Below, in pieces: positions 8,596 through 16,753 of a stretch of 64,000 nt of DNA. Every line of letters starts with the position of its first letter. Positions within the stretch are counted from its first letter, which is position 1. Source of the stretch: Kribbella capetownensis (GTDB taxonomy: Bacteria > Actinomycetota > Actinomycetes > Propionibacteriales > Kribbellaceae); NCBI RefSeq assembly GCF_004331485.1, contig NZ_SJKD01000009.1:62001-126000 (forward strand), in the 5' to 3' direction. Under the pieces are notes generated by a model. The model saw only the letters and a list, made by a program, of their open reading frames with translations. It had not been told where the DNA came from and did not search any database. Position numbers and translations under genes: made by a program.

Positions 8596-9149
8596 ACCTC
8601 GAGCAGTTCGGCTTCCTTGTGCTTGAGCAGATCGTCGATCGAGTCGACGTACTTCTTCGTCAACCCGTCGAGCCGCTTCTCAGCACTCTTGCCCTCGTCC
8701 TCGCCCGCGTCGCCGTCCTTGACCGTCTTGTGCACCTGGTCCATGGCGTGCCGGCGAATGTTGCGGACCGAGACCCGGGCCTCCTCGGCCTTGGTCTTGG
8801 CGACCTTGATGTACTCCTTGCGCCGCTCCTCGGTCAACTGCGGCATCACCACGCGGATCACCGCACCGTCGTTGCCCGGGTTCACCCCGAGGTCGGAGTC
8901 GCGGATCGCCTTCTCGATCGCCGTCATCGCACCTTTGTCGTACGGCGAGATCAGCACGGTCCGGGGCTCCGGGACCTGGAAACCGGCCAGTTGCTGCAGC
9001 GGCGTCGGGCTGCCGTAGTAGTCGGCCAGGATGCCCGCGAACATCTGCGGGTGGGCCCGGCCGGTGCGGATCGCGGCGAAGTCGTCCTTCGCGACCTCCA
9101 CAGCCTTCGCCATCTTCTGCTCGGCTTCGCGGAGAGCTTGGTCGATCAC
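8592..9149 (-). CDS. frr: Ribosome recycling factor
   Basis: A 185-residue RRF that, with EF-G, splits the post-termination ribosome. The start IDQALREAEQKMAKAVE, the motif FAAIRTGRAHP and the C-terminal helix RRKEYIKVAKTKAEEARVSVR-type sequence are diagnostic. The GTG at 9149 is chosen: it gives exactly the E. coli length and has GAGGAA upstream; the longer frame adds 15 unrelated residues. Between pyrH and cdsA as in most bacteria. Confidence 0.96.
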   Translation of the reverse strand: MIDQALREAEQKMAKAVEVAKDDFAAIRTGRAHPQMFAGILADYYGSPTPLQQLAGFQVPEPRTVLISPYDKGAMTAIEKAIRDSDLGVNPGNDGAVIRVVMPQLTEERRKEYIKVAKTKAEEARVSVRNIRRHAMDQVHKTVKDGDAGEDEGKSAEKRLDGLTKKYVDSIDDLLKHKEAELLEV

Positions 9150-9285
9150 GACATTCCTCGCTTCCTCAGGGCCGCTTCGGCGCGGCCACTCCATACCCTA
9201 CGAACGCAGGTCTACCAGATAACGGACATCCACCCGTGTCGAACGATCCTAGTGGTACGCCGCGGTACCGGCTGCGGCCGGGGGA

Positions 9286-10047
9286 CTACTGACCGGGAGA
9301 AACGATGGTCCCGATCTTCTCGCCGTGCACGACCCGGGCGATGTTGCCCTCCTCGAGGCCGAAGATCACGATCGGTAGCGCGTTGTCGCGGGCCAGGCTG
9401 ATCGCGGTGGCGTCGGCCACTCGCAAGCCGCGCGCGAGGAAGTCGTCGTACGACAACTGGTCGAACTTCACCGCGTCCGGGTTCTTCTTCGGATCGGAGT
9501 CGTACACCCCGTCCACACCCTGCTTGCCCATCAGCAGCGCCTCGGCGCCGATCTCCAGGGCCCGCTGCGCGGCGACCGTGTCGGTGGAGAAGTACGGCAT
9601 GCCGGAGCCGGCGCCGAAGATCACCACGCGGCCCTTCTCCAGGTGCCGCTCGGCCTTGCGCGGAATGTAGGGCTCGGCGACCTGGCCCATCGTGATCGCG
9701 GTCTGGACCCGGGTCTCGATGCCGAGCTTCTCCAGGAAGTCCTGCAGCGCCAGGCAGTTCATCACCGTGCCGAGCATGCCCATGTAGTCGGCCCGGTTGC
9801 GCTCCATCCCGCGCTGCTGCAACTCGGCGCCGCGGAAGAAGTTCCCTCCGCCGACCACCACGGCGACCTGGACGCCGGCCCGGGCCACCCCCGCGATCTG
9901 CTTGGCGATGGAGTTCACCACGTCGGGGTCGACGCCGAGCTTGCCGCCGCCGAACACCTCACCCGACAGCTTCAGCAGCACCCGGTGATAGGCCGGCGCG
10001 AACGGCGAAGAGGCCGGACTCGTCTCGGTACCCAGGGTTTCCGTCAC
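9286..10047 (-). CDS. pyrH: Uridylate kinase (UMP kinase)
   Basis: A 253-residue hexameric UMP kinase of the amino-acid kinase fold, converting UMP to UDP with ATP. Seen motifs are VLLKLSGEVFGG (phosphate loop), VVVGGGNFFRG, ADYMGMLGTVMN and DGVYDSDPKKNPDA. The first ~18 residues are a variable extension. It lies between tsf and frr. The 136 bases downstream to frr hold a GC-rich stretch around 9250-9290 that could form weak hairpins. Confidence 0.96.
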   Translation of the reverse strand: MTETLGTETSPASSPFAPAYHRVLLKLSGEVFGGGKLGVDPDVVNSIAKQIAGVARAGVQVAVVVGGGNFFRGAELQQRGMERNRADYMGMLGTVMNCLALQDFLEKLGIETRVQTAITMGQVAEPYIPRKAERHLEKGRVVIFGAGSGMPYFSTDTVAAQRALEIGAEALLMGKQGVDGVYDSDPKKNPDAVKFDQLSYDDFLARGLRVADATAISLARDNALPIVIFGLEEGNIARVVHGEKIGTIVSPGQ

Positions 10048-10102
10048 GATTCCGGCCTCCTCGATCGTTGCTGTCTTGCTGATCCTTCGAAGATCCCGAA
10101 GC

Positions 10103-10921
10103 TCAGGCGCCGACCTCGAAGCGGGCGAACCGCTTCACGGTCACGCCGGCCTCGTCGAGCACGGCCTTCACGGTCTTCTTGCTCTCCTGGACCGACGCCT
10201 GCTCGAGCAGGACGACGTCCTTGAAGAAGCCGTTCACCCGGCCCTCGACGATCTTCGGCAGAGCCTGCTCCGCCTTGCCCTCCTCGCGGGCGGTCGCCTC
10301 GGCGATCCGCTTCTCGTTCTCGACCGTGTCGGCCGGGACCTCGTCGCGGGTGGTGTACAGCGGGCGCATCGCGGCGGCCTGCATGGCGGCGCCACGAGCG
10401 GCCTCGACGTTGTCGCCCTCGAACTCGACCAGCACGCCGACCTGAGCCGGCAGGTCCGCGGCACGCTTGTGCATGTACGCCGTCACCTTGCCGTCGAACA
10501 CGGCGACCCTGCCCAGCTCGAGCTTCTCGCCGATGACCGAGGCCAGTGCCTCGATGTTCTCGGCGACGCTCTTGCCGTCGGACAGCTTCTCGCTCAGCAG
10601 GCCCTCGACGTCGGCGACCTTGCTGGCGGCGGCGTGCGCGACGATGTCGGCGGCCAGCTGCTGGAACTGCTCGTTCTTGGCGACGAAGTCGGTCTCGCAG
10701 TTCAGCTGGACCAGCGCGTTCTCCGCCGCGGCCACCAGGCCGTTGGTGGCGGAGCGCTCGGCGCCCCGCTTGGCGGCCTTGGCCGCGCCGTGGATGCGCA
10801 GCTCCTCGATCGCCTTCTCGAAGTCGCCGTCGGTGGTCTCGAGCGCCTTCTTCGCGTCCATCATGCCCGCGCCGGTGGCGTCGCGGAGCTTCTTCACGTC
10901 AGCGGCGGTGTAGTTCGCCAT
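10103..10921 (-). CDS. tsf: Elongation factor Ts
   Basis: A 272-residue nucleotide-exchange factor for EF-Tu. The N-terminal UBA-like domain starts NYTAADVKKLRDATGAGMMD, and the Tsf signature CETDFVAKNEQF is in the core. A second signature around DLPAQVGVLVEFEGDN leads into the dimer-like C-terminal domains. It follows rpsB with a strong hairpin between the two genes, which probably sets the S2:EF-Ts ratio. Confidence 0.97.
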   Translation of the reverse strand: MANYTAADVKKLRDATGAGMMDAKKALETTDGDFEKAIEELRIHGAAKAAKRGAERSATNGLVAAAENALVQLNCETDFVAKNEQFQQLAADIVAHAAASKVADVEGLLSEKLSDGKSVAENIEALASVIGEKLELGRVAVFDGKVTAYMHKRAADLPAQVGVLVEFEGDNVEAARGAAMQAAAMRPLYTTRDEVPADTVENEKRIAEATAREEGKAEQALPKIVEGRVNGFFKDVVLLEQASVQESKKTVKAVLDEAGVTVKRFARFEVGA

Positions 10922-10969
10922 TCCTCGTTCTCTCGTCTTGTCGATGCGGCTGGATGGGCGACCTCGAGT

Positions 10970-10993
10970 GCCGCCCGGTCTGGACCGGGCGGC
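10970..10993 (-). terminator. rpsB-tsf intergenic hairpin (attenuator or terminator)
   Basis: A perfect 11-bp inverted repeat (GCCGCCCGGTC / GACCGGGCGGC) separated by two bases lies just after rpsB. With the closing pairs opened the loop is four bases. It probably works as a partial terminator or an mRNA-end stabiliser between rpsB and tsf. Confidence 0.65.
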
Positions 10994-11005
10994 GACTCAG
11001 GGCTG

Positions 11006-12004
11006 TCAGGCCTCGTCGGCCTTCACGGCGTCGGCAGCCGGGGTCTCCTCGGCAGCGGCCGGGGTCTCCTCGGCAGCAGCCGGGGCTTCCTCGGCAGCAG
11101 CCGGGGTCTCCTCGACAGCGGCCGGGGCTTCCTCGACAGCGGCGGCCGGCGCCTCGGCGGCGGCATCCTTCGGCGCCTCGGCGGCCTTCGCGGCGTCGCC
11201 CTCGGCGGTCTTGGCCTCGGAGGTGCCGTTCTGGCTCTCCAGCAGCTCGCGCTCCCAGGCGGCCAGCGGCTCCTCGGCGCCCAGCTCCTCACCGGCAGCG
11301 GCGGCGCCCTGACCCGAACGGGCCATCAGGCCGTCGGCGACGGCGTCGGCGACCACGCGGGTCAGCAGGCCGACCGAGCGAATCGCGTCGTCGTTGCCCG
11401 GGATCGGGAAGTCGACCTCGTCCGGGTCGCAGTTGGTGTCCAGGATGCCGATGATCGGCAGCTTCAGCTTGCGCGCCTCGTCGACGGCGAGGTGCTCCTT
11501 CTTGGTGTCCACGATCCACACGGCGGCCGGAACCCGGGCCATGTCGCGGATACCGCCGAGGGTCTTCAGCAGCTTGTCGTGCTCGCGCCGCTTCTGCAGC
11601 AGCTCCTTCTTGGTGACGCCCGAGGCCGCCACGTCGTCGAAGTCGAGCAGTTCCAGCTCCTTGAGCCGCTGCAGCCGCTTGTTCACGGTCTGGAAGTTGG
11701 TGAGCATGCCGCCCAGCCAGCGCTGGTTCACGTACGGCATGCCGACCCGGGTCGCCTGCTCGGCGATCGCTTCCTGGGCCTGCTTCTTGGTGCCGACGAA
11801 CAGGATCGCCCCGCCCGAGGCGACCGTGCTGCGGACGAACTCGTAGGCGCGGTCGATGTACGACAGCGACTGCTGCAGGTCGATGATGTAGATGCCGTTG
11901 CGCTCGGTGAGGATGTAGCGCTTCATCTTGGGGTTCCAGCGCCGGGTCTGGTGCCCGAAGTGCACGCCGCTCTCGAGGAGCTGCTTCATGGTCACGACGG
12001 CCAT
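11006..12004 (-). CDS. rpsB: 30S ribosomal protein S2 with long Ala/Glu/Pro tail
   Basis: A 332-residue S2. The ATG at 12004 follows AGGAGG and starts the conserved AVVTMKQLLESGVHFGHQTR. Core motifs include NPKMKRYILTERNGIYIIDL, FVGTKKQAQEAI and PNYVNQRWLGGMLTNF-type sequence, ending with the DANCDPDEVDFPIPGNDDA-type segment. Residues after about 270 are not part of the S2 fold. They form an acidic, low-complexity tail built largely from a 7-residue unit of the type PAAxEEx, encoded by a 21-bp tandem repeat. It heads the leftward rpsB-tsf-pyrH-frr-cdsA cluster. Confidence 0.97.
   Translation of the reverse strand: MAVVTMKQLLESGVHFGHQTRRWNPKMKRYILTERNGIYIIDLQQSLSYIDRAYEFVRSTVASGGAILFVGTKKQAQEAIAEQATRVGMPYVNQRWLGGMLTNFQTVNKRLQRLKELELLDFDDVAASGVTKKELLQKRREHDKLLKTLGGIRDMARVPAAVWIVDTKKEHLAVDEARKLKLPIIGILDTNCDPDEVDFPIPGNDDAIRSVGLLTRVVADAVADGLMARSGQGAAAAGEELGAEEPLAAWERELLESQNGTSEAKTAEGDAAKAAEAPKDAAAEAPAAAVEEAPAAVEETPAAAEEAPAAAEETPAAAEETPAADAVKADEA
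11037..11141. repeat. 21-bp tandem repeat in the rpsB tail
   Basis: Five consecutive units of 21 bp, each starting GCCGGGG and containing TCCTCG, with one to three substitutions between copies. They encode the repeated Ala/Glu/Pro heptads of the S2 tail, so the repeat length keeps the reading frame. Confidence 0.85.
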
Positions 12005-12305
12005 GAGGGTGTTGCCTCCTGTCGCGCGTTCCCGGGTTCGCTCGGTCCGGTCGGCGCAGTCTCGGTTGTCTCGCGGCGGACCGGGGTGGCCCGCCGTGCC
12101 TGATGCCCGTCGGCACGCAACCCACCCGGGAGGTCCCGGGACCGAGGGAGGCGCGCTGTTGTGCGGGCATGCGTAGTCGTCCCACTCACATGGGACGCCA
12201 CCGGAAGTGTACGGGACCACCCCGGCCCAAAGCGAACCGGGCCCGGTTGTCCACAGCCTCGAACTCACCGCCGGAAATCAGGCGTTTCGACGGCATGTTC
12301 CAGGC
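12005..12305. promoter_or_regulatory. Divergent rpsB / M23 intergenic region with possible rpsB leader
   Basis: About 300 bases without a gene. On the rpsB side it contains a perfect 12-bp palindrome GGTCCCGGGACC (12132-12143) and a hairpin with 7-bp arms (CGTCCCA at 12178-12184, TGGGACG at 12191-12197). Both would lie in a long rpsB leader, where S2 autoregulation is a possibility. One DnaA-box-like TTGTCCACA occurs at 12247-12255. No gene or clear -35/-10 pair can be supported. Confidence 0.45.
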
Positions 12306-12947
12306 ATGAACCTCGTCCTTCTCGCCCTCACGCTCGCCGCCGCAGGCCCGGACCCTGCGAACTGGCCTCTCCAACCCCGTCCCGAGGTCGTCCGCGGCTT
12401 CGAACTGCCCGCCAAACCCTGGCTCCCGGGCCACCGCGGCGTCGACCTGACCGGCTCCCCCGGCCAACCCGTCCGCGCCGCAACGTCCGGCACAGTCACG
12501 TACGCCGGTCTGCTCGCCGGCCGCGGCGTGGTCGCGGTGTCACACGGAGCGCGCCGGACCACCTACGAGCCGGTCGTCCCGGCCGTCACTGTGGGCACTC
12601 CCGTCACCACGAGCACGGTCATCGGCCACCTCTCGGGCGCCGGCTCACACTGCTCACCCGCGACCTGCCTCCACTGGGGCCTGATCGAGGGCAAGCGGTA
12701 CCTCAATCCGCTCAGCCTGTTGCCGGATCGCCCGGTCCGCCTACTCCCCCTCAGCTCCACGCCCGCCACGGCCGGGGCGCAGTCGATCAGGACGCAGGCG
12801 GTTCACAGCACCGCGCCGCCACCGCCGCAGCCGGTGCGTTCGACCGCGTCACCGCCTGCTTCAAGCTCCAACCGCACAGGTGCGATCGTGGTCGCCAGTA
12901 CGGCGGCCCTGGCTCTGGCCGGCGGCCTCCTGCTCAAGCGCCACTAG
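12306..12947 (+). CDS. M23-family peptidase-like exported protein with C-terminal membrane anchor
   Basis: A 213-residue protein. The ATG at 12306 starts a signal peptide (MNLVLLALTLAAAG). A compact LytM/M23 domain follows, with the zinc motif HRGVDL and the distal motif CLHWGL. In the second motif the usual HxH is CxH, so the catalytic first His is missing while the zinc ligand remains; this variant is frequent in actinobacterial relatives (from memory). A Pro/Ser-rich spacer leads to a C-terminal transmembrane helix (GAIVVASTAALALAGGLLL) ending KRH, giving a tail-anchored surface protein. Position opposite rpsB matches Rv2891 of M. tuberculosis. The stop shares CTAG with the convergent VOC gene. 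Confidence 0.82.
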   Translation: MNLVLLALTLAAAGPDPANWPLQPRPEVVRGFELPAKPWLPGHRGVDLTGSPGQPVRAATSGTVTYAGLLAGRGVVAVSHGARRTTYEPVVPAVTVGTPVTTSTVIGHLSGAGSHCSPATCLHWGLIEGKRYLNPLSLLPDRPVRLLPLSSTPATAGAQSIRTQAVHSTAPPPPQPVRSTASPPASSSNRTGAIVVASTAALALAGGLLLKRH

Positions 12948-13363
12948 GCCAGGTTGAGCTGCCAGGAGATCCCGAACCGGTCGCCGACCCACCCGAACCT
13001 CCGGCTCCAGCCGTACTCCCCCAGCGGCATCATCACCTTGCCCTTCTCGGACAAGACGGCGAACAGGCGGTCGATCTCAGCCTCGTCCGCACAGTCCACC
13101 CAGAGCGAGATCGATGGTGTGAAGTCGAACCCGTGCTGCACCGGGCTGTCGCTGCACATGTATTGCTGACCCGCCAACGTGAAGATCGCATGCATCACCG
13201 AGCCCTCGGCACCGGGTCCCTCCGACCCGTAGCGAGTGATCGAGACGACCTCCGCGTTGTCGAAGAGCGACAGGTAGAAGTTCATCGCCTCCTCAGCCCT
13301 GCCGTCCTGGAACATCAGGAACGTGGTGGTCTTCTGCTCAGCCATCTGTCCTCCTGTAGTCAC
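12944..13363 (-). CDS. VOC-superfamily protein (PhnB/3-demethylubiquinone methyltransferase-like)
   Basis: A 139-residue protein of the glyoxalase/bleomycin-resistance fold, PhnB-like subgroup. The sequence begins with the family-typical FLMFQDGRAEEAMNFYLSLF and continues MHAIFTLAGQQYMCSDS and a C-terminal FGWVGDRFGISWQL. A start at the Met at 13345 would match relatives better than 13363. It probably acts as a small dimeric metal-site protein; substrate unknown. An isolated gene. Confidence 0.86.
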   Translation of the reverse strand: MTTGGQMAEQKTTTFLMFQDGRAEEAMNFYLSLFDNAEVVSITRYGSEGPGAEGSVMHAIFTLAGQQYMCSDSPVQHGFDFTPSISLWVDCADEAEIDRLFAVLSEKGKVMMPLGEYGWSRRFGWVGDRFGISWQLNLA

Positions 13364-13414
13364 GGCTTATATAAGGCCACACTGTAACAGTCGGATCGGC
13401 GTCCCGGGAGAGGA

Positions 13415-13894
13415 TCAGCTACCAGGAACGCGCGCTTGCCAGGCGTCCTCGTCGCGGGAGCGACGCTCCACGCCGGCGGGGAGCTTGTTCTTGGCGAGAT
13501 CGATGAGCGTGGTGTGTTCGAGCACGTCCCGCAGACTCGCGCGGGCGGCGATCCAGACCCGTTGCAGTACGACGGCCCGCTCGTTGTACGCGACGCTCTC
13601 GGGCCGCACCCCGGAGATGCTCACGATCGGTCCGTCCACCGCACGCATCACGTCGGCGACAGAGATCTCGTTCGGGTCCACGGCGAGTTTCCAGCCGCCG
13701 GACTGCCCCCGCTGACTGGCCAGGATCCCCGCACGCCGGAGGTCGGCCAAGATCCCCTGGAGGAACCCATGCGGAATGCCCTGCGCACGGCTGAGCTCCT
13801 CGGCCGACACGACCGAGGGGTCGTTGGCCACCCATCGTTGGGTGATCTCGATCAGCGCCCGCAACGCATAGTCAGACTTCGCCGAAACCCGCAT
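13415..13894 (-). CDS. Rrf2-family transcriptional regulator without cluster cysteines
   Basis: A 159-residue Rrf2 protein. The winged helix starts MRVSAKSDYALRALIEI and contains EELSRAQGIPHGFLQGILADLRRAGIL and the wing SQRGQSGGWKLA. No cysteine is present anywhere, so it cannot hold the Fe-S cluster used by IscR or NsrR and must sense something else or act constitutively. It is a single gene next to xerC. The earlier ATG at 13921 adds nine residues not found in typical family starts. Confidence 0.9.
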   Translation of the reverse strand: MRVSAKSDYALRALIEITQRWVANDPSVVSAEELSRAQGIPHGFLQGILADLRRAGILASQRGQSGGWKLAVDPNEISVADVMRAVDGPIVSISGVRPESVAYNERAVVLQRVWIAARASLRDVLEHTTLIDLAKNKLPAGVERRSRDEDAWQARVPGS

Positions 13895-13957
13895 GAACCG
13901 CAGTCTGCCCCATCCCCGCATCCGTTCGCCGCATCCACCCGCGGACAGGTCGGCAGG

Positions 13958-14899
13958 TCAGGCCCGAGGGTGGGCCTGTTCGTAGGCCTTGCGCAGGCGG
14001 TCGGTGGAGATGTGGGTGTAGATCTGGGTGGTCGCCAGCGATGCGTGGCCGAGCAGTTCCTGGACGCTGCGAAGGTCGGCACCACCTTCGAGCAGGTGAG
14101 TTGCCGCCGTGTGGCGCAGACCGTGGGGCGACAGGTCGGGAGCGTCGACGACTCCGATCCGCTCGTGGACAAGGCGTCGTACCGCTCGCTGGTCGATCCG
14201 GCCGCCGCGAGCACCCAGGAAGACCGCCGGCCCACTCCCCTGCCGCGCCAACTGCGGGCGGGCCTCGTCGAGCCAGCGCCGCAGTGCGTCGGAGGCCGGG
14301 ACGCCGTACGGGACAGAGCGTTCCTTGCGGCCCTTGCCGAAGACGCGGACGACCCGGCGCGAGGTGTCGATGTCGTCGATGTCGAGGGCACAGAGTTCGC
14401 CGACGCGGATACCGGTCGCGTAGAGCAGTTCCATGATCGCGAGGTCACGCAGGCCGATCGGGCTACCGTCGTCCGCTGCCACGGCCGCGGCGTCGAGCAC
14501 GGCACGCGTGTCGGACTGCCCCAAGACTCCCGGCAGGCTCTTGTGCGGCCTCGGACTCGCCAGCAACGCACCCGGATCCGTGCTGATCCGGCCGGTCCGT
14601 TGCGCCCAGGCGGTGAAGACACGCGCGGCCGTCGCGCGGCGCGACATCGTGCTGCGCGACTTCCCGAGGCTTTGCTGCTTGGCCAGCCAGGACCTCAGCC
14701 CCCGGATATCCAGGCTTTCCAGATCATCGTGACCAAGACGAATCAAATGTTCGAGTAAATCCGCGACGTCTCCACGGTACGCTCTGATCGAATGTCTGCT
14801 GAGGTCCCTCTCCGCCGCCAGATGCCGTTCGTAGTCAGCCAGTAACGCAGTGAAACCTTCCGGCCAGGAAGGGTTCGCGCTGACATCGTCCGGCGTCAT
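13958..14899 (-). CDS. xerC: Tyrosine recombinase XerC
   Basis: A 313-residue site-specific recombinase that resolves chromosome dimers. The N-terminal SAM-like core-binding domain spans residues about 12-105. The catalytic set is complete: Arg165 (ATGIRVGEL), Lys189 (GKGRKER), His259 and Arg262 (HGLRHTAATHLL), His285 (LGHAS) and the nucleophile Tyr294 (IYTH). The ATG at 14899 is chosen because the longer frame only adds arginine-rich shadow sequence. The housekeeping location near dprA/rpsB argues against a phage integrase. Confidence 0.94.
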   Translation of the reverse strand: MTPDDVSANPSWPEGFTALLADYERHLAAERDLSRHSIRAYRGDVADLLEHLIRLGHDDLESLDIRGLRSWLAKQQSLGKSRSTMSRRATAARVFTAWAQRTGRISTDPGALLASPRPHKSLPGVLGQSDTRAVLDAAAVAADDGSPIGLRDLAIMELLYATGIRVGELCALDIDDIDTSRRVVRVFGKGRKERSVPYGVPASDALRRWLDEARPQLARQGSGPAVFLGARGGRIDQRAVRRLVHERIGVVDAPDLSPHGLRHTAATHLLEGGADLRSVQELLGHASLATTQIYTHISTDRLRKAYEQAHPRA

Positions 14900-15035
14900 G
14901 CCTCGACGATGCGGGAGCCGACGCGGCATCGCAAGGCACCGCGCGGGGGCCGAGGAGAGGAGGTCTGGTCGATAGCCCGACGGTCGACTACTGTTCGGCC
15001 CGATTGCCCTAGTAGCAACGGAGGCACCCCTGACC

Positions 15036-16664
15036 ATGGCCCCCTCAGCGAACGGACAGACCGTAGGCCGGCGCCTGCCGGTCGAGTCGGCGTTCACTCG
15101 AGTCGAGGACGCACGGCACCGTCTGCCGCGCTTGTTCGGTCGTCGCGATCTGGTCGTACTCGGCCTGGGCGTGATGATCGGGTCCGGCATATTCAGCATC
15201 AGCGGCAACCAGGCGGCCAAAGTCGCCGGTCCGGCCGTGATTTTGTCGTTCGTCATCGCGGCGATCGTCTGTGTGCTGGCCGCGGCCTGTTACGCCGAGC
15301 TGTCGTCCACGATTCCTGTATCGGGTAGCGCGTACACCTTCAGCTATGTGACCTTCGGCGAGATGTGGGCCTGGCTGGTCGGCTGGGCGCTCGTGCTGGA
15401 ACTCGTCACCGCGGCAGCGATCGTCGCCCGCGTCTGGTCGGCGTACTTCCTGGCCACACTGGACGGGTTCGGACTGACACTGCCCGACGGCGTGGCGAAG
15501 TTCTTCGGCCCGGATGCGAAGGTCAACCTGGTCGCGCCGCTGCTGCTGCTGATCCTGACCGCGCTGATCGTGACCGGCACGAAGCTGTCCGCCCGGGTTC
15601 TGACCGTGGTGGTGATCGCGAAGGTCGCCGTGATCGTGCTGGTCGTGGTGGTCGGCGCGGCGCACATCAACATGGACAACTACCACCCGTTCGTGCCGAT
15701 GGCCCGGGCCGCGCCGGCAACTGCCAGTCCAACCCTGCTGGGCTGGATCCTGGACTCGTCGTTCGGTTCGTTCGGGATGATGGGCATCTTCACGGCCGCG
15801 AGCTCGATCGTGTTCGCCTACATCGGGTTCGACCTGATCGCCACTGCTTCCGAGGACGCGCGCAGCCCGCGCAAGACGGTCCCGCAGGGCATGCTGCTCG
15901 GCGTCGGCGCCGTCACGATCCTCTACATCGCGATGGCCGTCGTCCTGGTCGGAATGCGCCCGTACGGCGAACTGGGCGGCAGCGCACCGGTCTCCGAGGC
16001 GTTGGCCGCGACAGGGGTCGGATGGGCCGCGAAGGTGGTCAATCTGGGCGCATTGCTCGCGCTGATGACAGTGATCATGGTGGTGCTGATCGCTCAGAGC
16101 CGTGTGTTGTTCAACATGGGCCGCGATGGTCTGCTGCCGAAGAGCCTCGGACGGGTCAGCCGGGTGTACTCCTCCCCTGCTCGCGCCGCGGCCGCTGCCG
16201 GCTTCGCGGCACTGGCGCTGACGCTCTACCCGAAGGTGCTGGAGCTCGAAGAACTGCTGGTCATCGGTGCGTTGTTCTGCTTCGCGTTCTGTGCGATCGG
16301 CGTACTCACCCTGCGTCGCTCCGAGCCCAACCTCGAGCGTGGCTTCCGGGTGCCGATGGTGCCGCTGATTCCGCTGCTGTCGCTGGCCGCGACGGTGTGG
16401 CTGATGCTGAACCTGAAGACGAGCACGTGGACGAAGTTCGGTGTCTGGATGGTCATCGGCCTGGCGATCTACGGGCTGTACGGGCGCTGGCACAGCCGGC
16501 TGGCCAACGAGGACAGCTGGGACTACGACATCGGCGACACCGACCCTGGGACAGGCGGTCTGCAGGCGATCCGCACCGAGCAGCCGGGCGAACGGGCGAA
16601 CGAGCTGCGTGCTGTCCGCACGCCGCCGCAGAAGCCGACGCGCGGCAAGCACATGCGCAACTGA
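15036..16664 (+). CDS. APC-family amino acid permease
   Basis: A 542-residue secondary transporter with about 12-13 membrane segments between residues 40 and 490. The first helix carries the APC substrate/Na-binding motif GLGVMIGSGIFSISG and helix 6 has AYIGFDLIATASEDA, as in cationic amino acid (CAT) transporters. A hydrophilic C-terminal tail of about 50 residues follows. It lies between xerC and the yraN-comM-dprA set; substrate not determinable, cationic amino acids most likely. Confidence 0.9.
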   Translation: MAPSANGQTVGRRLPVESAFTRVEDARHRLPRLFGRRDLVVLGLGVMIGSGIFSISGNQAAKVAGPAVILSFVIAAIVCVLAAACYAELSSTIPVSGSAYTFSYVTFGEMWAWLVGWALVLELVTAAAIVARVWSAYFLATLDGFGLTLPDGVAKFFGPDAKVNLVAPLLLLILTALIVTGTKLSARVLTVVVIAKVAVIVLVVVVGAAHINMDNYHPFVPMARAAPATASPTLLGWILDSSFGSFGMMGIFTAASSIVFAYIGFDLIATASEDARSPRKTVPQGMLLGVGAVTILYIAMAVVLVGMRPYGELGGSAPVSEALAATGVGWAAKVVNLGALLALMTVIMVVLIAQSRVLFNMGRDGLLPKSLGRVSRVYSSPARAAAAAGFAALALTLYPKVLELEELLVIGALFCFAFCAIGVLTLRRSEPNLERGFRVPMVPLIPLLSLAATVWLMLNLKTSTWTKFGVWMVIGLAIYGLYGRWHSRLANEDSWDYDIGDTDPGTGGLQAIRTEQPGERANELRAVRTPPQKPTRGKHMRN

Positions 16665-16666
16665 CG

Positions 16667-16689
16667 TTGTCCACAAGCTGTTGTCCACA
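16667..16689 (+). promoter_or_regulatory. Pair of DnaA boxes
   Basis: Two exact copies of TTGTCCACA, the high-GC actinobacterial DnaA-box consensus, lie at 16667-16675 and 16681-16689 in the same orientation, 14 bases apart. They fill the gap after the permease stop and before the yraN gene. They could recruit DnaA as a transcription regulator or act as a titration site; there is no AT-rich unwinding region, so this is not an origin. Confidence 0.6.
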
Positions 16690-16753
16690 GGAGAAAAGTA
16701 GGTCTGAAATCGAGGGCTGATCCCGGCATGTTCTCTGCCGGAGGTGGTCATCG

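Noticed and set aside
10076..12103. A 675-codon open frame on the plus strand, antisense to tsf and rpsB
   Set aside because: It is a shadow produced by high-GC codon bias; the translation is Arg/Leu/Gly-rich with no domain, while the minus strand has clear tsf and rpsB.
13958..14899. Tyrosine recombinase as a phage or island integrase
   Set aside because: XerC-like sequence and housekeeping position; no att repeats, tRNA or other mobile genes near it.
16667..16689. Origin of replication from the DnaA-box pair
   Set aside because: Only two boxes, no AT-rich region, no dnaA or dnaN nearby.
15045..16751. A 568-codon open frame on the minus strand antisense to the permease
   Set aside because: The translation is dominated by Asp/Gln/Arg/His as expected for the complement of membrane helices; the plus strand is a clear permease.
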